Shown here: positions 59,514 through 64,000 of the stretch, one piece after another | Layout: the number at the start of each line of letters is the position of its first letter | Numbering within the stretch: position 1 is the first letter of the stretch | Assembly (NCBI RefSeq): GCF_002483225.1 | Contig: NZ_DLHL01000053.1 | Location: forward strand, 1 to 64,000 | Source of the DNA: Gemmatimonas sp. UBA7669 | GTDB taxonomy: Bacteria > Gemmatimonadota > Gemmatimonadetes > Gemmatimonadales > Gemmatimonadaceae | Length of the DNA: 64,000 nucleotides | Direction: 5' to 3' | Program-made: the position numbers and the translations under genes | Notes under the pieces: model-generated | The model's input: the letters and a program-made list of their open reading frames with translations, nothing else | Told to the model about the DNA's origin: nothing | The model's database searches: none

Positions 59514-60755
59514 TCAACGCAGTGACGCCGCCAACTCAAGCAACCACCTGTCACGGCCACGGCCTGCCAGCAGCGACACTCCCATTGGCAGGCCGTCACG
59601 CTCGGCCATCGGCATCGAGATCTGCGGCAAGCCACCCAGACCGGCCGAACACAGCAGCTGCAATGCTTGCTCGCGAACCGCCACCGTCTCAGCCGGCGGC
59701 AGGGCCAACTTGGGCGCGACATCAGGCACGGTAGGCAGCACCAGTACGGTGTCGCCAGCAAGCAGTGACTCGAGCCGCGCAACGATGTGCAGCCGCGCCT
59801 GATCGGCGTCGCGCACTTCGTCGGCCGTCACGCGGGACGCGGCTTCGAAACGGGGGGCGATCTGCGGGCCGAATGTCGGCCGCACGCGCTCCACCCACGC
59901 GCCATGGGTGCGCCAGATGTCCGCCCACTGCAGCACACGGAACACGTCGTACCACGCGCGCAGACCTTCGGGGGCGAGGGTGAGCATTTCCACGCTTGCC
60001 TGCGATGCCAGCTGCGACGCCAGCTGCGACGCCAGCTGCGACGCCAGCTGCGACGCCACACGCTGCACGGCTTCCTCCAGCATCGGCCGCGATTCCTGTA
60101 CCGTCAGCTCCAAGGCATCCTGCGCCACCAGCACACGCGTGGGAGGCACGGGACTGTGCTGCGGCGCAACACCGGCCGCATCGAACAGCACCGTCCCCAC
60201 GCGCGCAAGCATCTGTGCATCACGCGCAAACCAGCCCACCGTGTCGAACATGGGCGCCAGCGGGCAGGCACCCGTGAGCGGCAGCACGCCATGTGTTGGC
60301 CGCATGCCAAAGATCCCGCAGAACGAGGACGGCGCGCGCACGCTGCCGCCGGTGTCGCTGCCAATGGCAAAGTCCACCAGCCCGCCGGCCACGGCCGCCG
60401 CTGAGCCACTCGACGATCCTCCCGGCACCCGCTCGGGCGCACGCGGATTGCGCGGCGTGCCATAGTGCGCGTTCTCGCCGGTCAGACTGAAGGCCATCTC
60501 CTCGGTGTGCGTGCGGCCCAGCATGTGCGCGCCCGCGTCCAGCAATACACGCAGCACCCAGCTGTCTTCGCTGGCCACGTCGTGTGTGCGCAGCCAATCC
60601 GGACTGCCGAACCCCGTGCGCTCACCGGCCACATCAAACAGGTCCTTGAGCCCGAAGCTCAGACCACTCAGCGCACCGCCGCGCGTGGGTGCACGCTCCA
60701 CATGGGTGTGGCGGCAGAATGCCTGCAGCGTATCACGATCGAGGATGGAGTCCAT
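59514..60755 (-). CDS. Amidase signature family enzyme
   Basis: The 413-residue protein has the Ser-Ser-Lys triad: Lys37 in SFGLKDLFD, the cis-Ser in PGGSSSGSAAAVAGG and the nucleophile in GSDTGGSVRAPSSFCG. Amidase signature enzymes hydrolyse amides such as acetamide, indoleacetamide or glutamine-linked substrates. A 4-copy 12-bp repeat inserts SQLASQLASQLAS mid-protein (60007-60054), which may affect a surface helix. The start overlaps the end of the AraC-type regulator gene by 23 bp, so the two are coupled and probably regulated together. Confidence 0.9.
   Translation of the reverse strand: MDSILDRDTLQAFCRHTHVERAPTRGGALSGLSFGLKDLFDVAGERTGFGSPDWLRTHDVASEDSWVLRVLLDAGAHMLGRTHTEEMAFSLTGENAHYGTPRNPRAPERVPGGSSSGSAAAVAGGLVDFAIGSDTGGSVRAPSSFCGIFGMRPTHGVLPLTGACPLAPMFDTVGWFARDAQMLARVGTVLFDAAGVAPQHSPVPPTRVLVAQDALELTVQESRPMLEEAVQRVASQLASQLASQLASQLASQASVEMLTLAPEGLRAWYDVFRVLQWADIWRTHGAWVERVRPTFGPQIAPRFEAASRVTADEVRDADQARLHIVARLESLLAGDTVLVLPTVPDVAPKLALPPAETVAVREQALQLLCSAGLGGLPQISMPMAERDGLPMGVSLLAGRGRDRWLLELAASLR
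60007..60054. repeat. In-frame 12-bp tandem repeat within the amidase gene
   Basis: GCCAGCTGCGAC occurs four times in a row and encodes repeated Gln-Leu-Ala-Ser on the minus strand. Copy number is likely to vary by slippage without shifting the frame. Confidence 0.9.
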
Positions 60756-61737
60756 GCGTGCGACGATAGGTGGACGGACTGATCTGGAAGCGACGACGGA
60801 AGTGCTGACGCAACGACACCTCGCTGCCCAGGCCACAGCGTGACGCAATGCGTGCCAGAGGCCAGCGCGTGCGCTCGAGCAACTCGCGGGCCGCCAGCAG
60901 GCGCTCGGCCAGCAGCCACTGCAGCGGCGAGGTGCCAATCTCGGTGCGAAAGCGTCGGGAAAACGTACGCTCGGGAAGGCCGGCGTGTTGAGCCAGTTGC
61001 GCAACCGTCAGCGCCTGCGAGAGCCGGCTGCGAGCCCAGCGGCAGGTGTCTTCGAGCGAATGCCCGTCATCCGGCTCAACCGGTCGCGCCACATACTGCG
61101 CCTGCGAGCCCTCGCGATGCGGCGCCACCACCAGCCGCCTGGCCACTGCAGCAGCCACTCCGGCCCCGTAGTCCTGTCGTACCACATGCAGGCACAGGTC
61201 AATGCCACACGCAATGCCCGCCGACGTGAGGACTTGCCCGTTGTCCACGTACAGCACGTCGGGGTCCACGTCGATTGTCGGATAGCAGGTACGCAACTCC
61301 TCGGCGTCGAGCCAGTGCGTCGTGGCCCGCTTGCCATTCAGCATACCGGCCTCGGCCAACGCAAAGGCCCCGGTGCAAATGGACACGAAGCGTGCCCCTC
61401 GCGCCGCCGCGGCGCGGAGCGCGCGCAGTGCTGCCGGTCCAGGACGCACGGTCAAGTCGTCAATGCCAGGCACCACAATGGTGTGCGCGTGGCGCAACGC
61501 GGCCAGGCCCTTTTGCACTTCGACGCCCATGCCTGATGCGGACGGCAGCAGCCCGGGATGCTCAGCGCAGAGCGTGACCCGATAGCGCTGTGCGCCCTCG
61601 TCGGGACGCGGATAGCCAAAGACCTGCAGCGGCACGGCCAAGTCGAACAGCACGACGGAGGGCTGTACGAAAATGGCCACCGGGATGGGTGGCGCGGCGC
61701 GAGACGTTGAATGCGGAGGGTCAGCGCGAGGTGGCAT
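60733..61737 (-). CDS. GlxA-type AraC-family regulator
   Basis: The 334-residue protein has an N-terminal DJ-1/GATase1-like ligand domain (PVAIFVQPSVVLFDLAVPLQVF, FVSICTGAFALAEAGML with Cys at the elbow) and a C-terminal AraC double helix-turn-helix (TVAQLAQHAGLPERTFSRRF, PLARIASRCGLGSEVSLRQHF). GlxA-type regulators typically activate a neighbouring catabolic gene. Here the amidase gene follows with a 23-bp overlap, making it the likely target. Confidence 0.9.
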   Translation of the reverse strand: MPPRADPPHSTSRAAPPIPVAIFVQPSVVLFDLAVPLQVFGYPRPDEGAQRYRVTLCAEHPGLLPSASGMGVEVQKGLAALRHAHTIVVPGIDDLTVRPGPAALRALRAAAARGARFVSICTGAFALAEAGMLNGKRATTHWLDAEELRTCYPTIDVDPDVLYVDNGQVLTSAGIACGIDLCLHVVRQDYGAGVAAAVARRLVVAPHREGSQAQYVARPVEPDDGHSLEDTCRWARSRLSQALTVAQLAQHAGLPERTFSRRFRTEIGTSPLQWLLAERLLAARELLERTRWPLARIASRCGLGSEVSLRQHFRRRFQISPSTYRRTHGLHPRS

Positions 61738-61832
61738 GGCCGAAACCTATCGCATAGTGGCGTTTCAGCCACTCACGGCATGGCGCCTGGCGGTGGCACG
61801 TTTCAACTACCACTCATCGCCTCGAGGCCCGC

Positions 61833-62750
61833 ATGTCATGGCTTTACCGGTTGCCGTCCCACACACGTTCGCTGTCGATGCTGCTGGCCGTCACCGCCGC
61901 ACTCGCGACCACTGCCACTGCCCAGCGGGCACCGGCGCCCATTCAGGTGGTCGACGGCGCATGGCTCGCGGCCCATCTTGACGACGCCGATCTGGTGGTG
62001 CTGCAGGTGGAGATGGACACCAGCGCCAAGACGGCACGCATCCCCGGTGCGCGCATGCTGCCCTACCGGGCGCTGGTCATGACACGCGATGGACTCAGCA
62101 GCGAGCTGCCATCCCCCGACAGTCTGGCCTCCCTGTTCTCAGGGTTGGGCATTGCCCCCGGTGCGCTGGTGGTGGCCACCACCACGCACGAGCCACCCAT
62201 GGCTGCCCGTGCCCTGATGACGCTTGATGTCATGGGCCATCCACGTCTCGCGTTTCTCGCAGGGGGCGTGGCGCAATGGAAGCGCGATGGCCGTCCGTTG
62301 GCCACCGCGCCCGCCCGCTTCACACGCAGCAGCTACCCGGTGCGGCCGGCCGCCGAGGTGGTGGTGAACGCCGAGTGGATTGCGCAACGACAGGGCAGGG
62401 GGATTGCCCTGATCGATACGCGAACGGACGGGGAGTTTGACGGCACCGGAAATCGCAGTGGCATGCCAAGTGACGGTCACCCCGCGGGGGCGCGGCAGCT
62501 GCAGTGGGAACAGGTCTTTGCCAACGTGGACCTGCATCAGCTGCAGGACAGCGCCACGCTCCGCCGGTTGTACACGGAGCGCATGCGCGGTGGTGATACG
62601 CTCGTGACCTACTGCTGGGTGGGCTACCGCGCGTCGATGACCTATGTCGCGGCACGCACGTTGGGACTCCCGGTGCGCCTCTACGACGGCAGTTATCAGG
62701 ACTGGCAGCGTCGCGGGCTGCCCGTGCTCAAAGGCAGCGACGGGCGCTAG
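61833..62750 (+). CDS. Exported double-domain rhodanese (sulfurtransferase)
   Basis: The 305-residue protein has a signal peptide (MLLAVTAALATTATAQ) and two rhodanese domains. The C-terminal one has the catalytic loop VTYCWVGYRASMTY (Cys261, CxxGxR); the N-terminal one has VATTTHEPP in that place and no Cys, as in typical tandem sulfurtransferases. It transfers sulfane sulfur, here outside the cytoplasm. It is followed by the 14-bp tandem repeat at 62751-62806. Confidence 0.88.
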   Translation: MSWLYRLPSHTRSLSMLLAVTAALATTATAQRAPAPIQVVDGAWLAAHLDDADLVVLQVEMDTSAKTARIPGARMLPYRALVMTRDGLSSELPSPDSLASLFSGLGIAPGALVVATTTHEPPMAARALMTLDVMGHPRLAFLAGGVAQWKRDGRPLATAPARFTRSSYPVRPAAEVVVNAEWIAQRQGRGIALIDTRTDGEFDGTGNRSGMPSDGHPAGARQLQWEQVFANVDLHQLQDSATLRRLYTERMRGGDTLVTYCWVGYRASMTYVAARTLGLPVRLYDGSYQDWQRRGLPVLKGSDGR

Positions 62751-62806
62751 CCCGACACGGTACGCCCGACACGGTACGCCCGACACGGTACGCCCGAAGC
62801 GGTACA
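62751..62806. repeat. 14-bp tandem repeat, four copies
   Basis: CCCGACACGGTACG is repeated three times exactly plus a fourth copy with three changes (CCCGAAGCGGTACA), filling the gap between the convergent rhodanese and DUF4249 genes. Confidence 0.92.
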
Positions 62807-62811
62807 CCCGC

Positions 62812-63711
62812 CTACGGCGCGCGTATCAACCCTTCCACCACGTTGGTGGCCATGAAGATCCCCAGAGCACGCACTGCTGGTCTCGTGCGGTTGGAGATGT
62901 TGCCACGGACCGACGTGGGCGGAATCGAGAACGGCGACCCGTTGCCGATCATCTGGTCGTTCAGCGTGCGGTAGAAACGATACTGTTGTTCCGACAGCGA
63001 CTGCTGGCGCAGCAGCACCATCTGCCCCGGTCTGATGGGTGTGTCCGGATGTGTCTGATACGAGCGGATGCGCAAGCCATCGAAGTACTGATCGGTATCG
63101 ACGGCCCGGTGCCGCAGCACACTGTCGGACACGAGAACACGCTGGCCATCAACGTAGAGATCCCAGAGGTAGTAGTTGCTGGCCCCGACAGGATCGCGCA
63201 TGTCGATGGTGACACGCGGCAGCGTATCCTCGTCTTCGGGCCGTCCGAAGCCCAGGAAGCTGCGCTTGGTGAAGTACAACGAATCAATGGGCGCGACGGG
63301 CAGCAGGGTGTCCTCGGCCTCGTACTCGTCACCTTGCCACCTGATGCGCAGGGTGTAGCGGCCGCCGACCCGCGCAACAAGGTTCTCGGTGACGTAGTGA
63401 CCGGGCGCAGTGGCCGATTCAGCCAGTGGCACCACGCGCCCGGTTTCATCGGCAATGGACACCTGCGCGCCGCGGGCCGGCGGCGCCGCGGTCTGCTGGA
63501 AGTAGGGTGCGGTGGTGGTGAGAATCACCTGCTGCCGGCCACTTGGACGGCCAACCACGGCCTCTACGCGTCCCTCCACCACCAGTCGGGTCGGGCCGTC
63601 GGGTACTGTGATGTCAACCACGCGCTCGCACGCCGTCAGCAGCATGGCACAAACAGCCGCAGTGGCCGCCACCGTGGCGGCGTGGATGGATCGATGCATG
63701 AGCTGCTTCAT
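62812..63711 (-). CDS. DUF4249 lipoprotein
   Basis: The 299-residue protein has a lipobox (VCAMLLTAC), then the DUF4249 pattern RLVVEGRVEAVVGRPSGRQQV with the later GRYTLRIRWQGDEYEAED. DUF4249 lipoproteins are the partners of SusC/TonB-type receptors in Bacteroidota and related phyla. The ATG at 63711 was chosen; a TTG at 63726 is the alternative and would overlap the receptor stop. The TonB receptor gene just upstream at 63723 onward is its natural partner. Confidence 0.85.
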   Translation of the reverse strand: MKQLMHRSIHAATVAATAAVCAMLLTACERVVDITVPDGPTRLVVEGRVEAVVGRPSGRQQVILTTTAPYFQQTAAPPARGAQVSIADETGRVVPLAESATAPGHYVTENLVARVGGRYTLRIRWQGDEYEAEDTLLPVAPIDSLYFTKRSFLGFGRPEDEDTLPRVTIDMRDPVGASNYYLWDLYVDGQRVLVSDSVLRHRAVDTDQYFDGLRIRSYQTHPDTPIRPGQMVLLRQQSLSEQQYRFYRTLNDQMIGNGSPFSIPPTSVRGNISNRTRPAVRALGIFMATNVVEGLIRAP

Positions 63712-63722
63712 GTGTGGCACTC

Positions 63723-64000
63723 TCAAAACCTGAAGACGTAGTTGATGCTCGGCACCAGGCCGAAGATCGAGGTCTGCACCGCCTCGGACTGCAGCGGATT
63801 GTCGAAACGCTGACGCACCCGCAGGGCCTGTGCGTTGAAGCGGTTGTAGGCGTTGAGCACGCCGAACTGCAGCTCACCCTTGCCCAGCTTTCGCGTGGCA
63901 CTCAGGTCGAGGCGGTGATACAGGGGCAGACGCGCGGCATTGCGTGCGCCGTACTCCGGCACCAGCAGACCATCGATGAAGTAGCGCGCACCCGGCAAGG
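63723..64000 (-). CDS. TonB-dependent receptor, C-terminal part (partial)
   Basis: This covers 92 codons of a receptor that continues beyond the window. The sequence has the end of a beta-barrel: ARLPLYHRLDLSATRKLG, LQFGVLNAYNRFNA and the C-terminal GLVPSINYVFRF with terminal Phe, as needed for barrel assembly. It precedes the DUF4249 lipoprotein gene, its usual partner. Substrate unknown. Confidence 0.82.
   Translation of the reverse strand, partial: LPGARYFIDGLLVPEYGARNAARLPLYHRLDLSATRKLGKGELQFGVLNAYNRFNAQALRVRQRFDNPLQSEAVQTSIFGLVPSINYVFRF

Noticed and set aside
1..64000. Prophage, integron or defence island
   Set aside because: No integrase, transposase, terminase, capsid, nuclease-helicase or toxin-antitoxin genes were recognised; gene content is chromosomal and envelope-oriented.

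Overview
The window looks like chromosomal DNA from a free-living, high-GC, Gram-negative bacterium, most likely a member of the Gemmatimonadota. The pointers are: many Sec/Tat/lipoprotein exports, TonB-dependent receptors with carboxypeptidase-like N-termini or DUF4249 partners, TolB/amidohydrolase fusions, Tat-linked TldD/PmbA pairs and several orphan hybrid histidine kinases. This taxonomic call is an inference from gene content; no rRNA or tRNA gene was recognised. No prophage, integrase, transposase or CRISPR array was seen. Genes are tightly packed, ends often overlap, and most longer gaps hold palindromes.

Layout. 1-513: no convincing gene, one strong hairpin. 514-5484: exported barrel-like protein, exported amidohydrolase, an Rrf2 regulator/thioredoxin-reductase-like pair with a probable leaderless autoregulated promoter, a DinB-like protein and a Tat-exported dienelactone hydrolase. 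5773-9663: hybrid kinase and a zinc-ribbon short-chain dehydrogenase. 9664-11771: lipoprotein gene between two copies of a 128-bp palindromic element, then an outer-membrane barrel. 11997-18801: stress and signalling block (Lmo0937-type peptide, lone receiver, DUF4397 protein, LuxR-type regulator divergent from a mini histidine-kinase-like protein, 999-aa CHASE3/PAS hybrid kinase, SRPBCC protein, CsbD protein). A CCCATA(A/G)GAGGG motif lies upstream of two of these genes.

18811-31186: a DUF4159 gene facing an eight-gene minus-strand operon read as MBL-fold lipoprotein, MoxR ATPase, DUF58, BatA-like, DUF4175-like, large membrane protein, PmbA/TldE and TldD. This is the best candidate for a little-described system: a MoxR/VWA envelope machine joined to an exported TldD/TldE-type peptidase. 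31251-41051: DMT-type membrane protein, exported proteins, LVIVD-repeat lipoprotein, serpin lipoprotein, DinB protein, esterase and proline-iminopeptidase pair, ankyrin-like protein. 41107-46543: TCGGGG repeat, PAS sensor, type II NADH dehydrogenase behind a Rex/CRP-like operator, hybrid kinase, CBS protein.

46628-53520: PqiA-like protein, an exported protein and a five-gene coupled operon (AlkD-like, shortened cytochrome P450-like, TonB receptor, glutathione peroxidase, secreted TonB-C-like protein). 53648-64000: TolB-amidohydrolase fusion, RCC1/Ig-like lipoprotein, amidase with AraC/GlxA-type regulator, exported rhodanese, DUF4249 lipoprotein and the 3' end of its TonB receptor, which runs out of the window.

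All functional names rest on motif recognition by eye. Start codons were chosen from Shine-Dalgarno-like sequences, signal peptides and neighbour spacing, and are less certain than stop codons.
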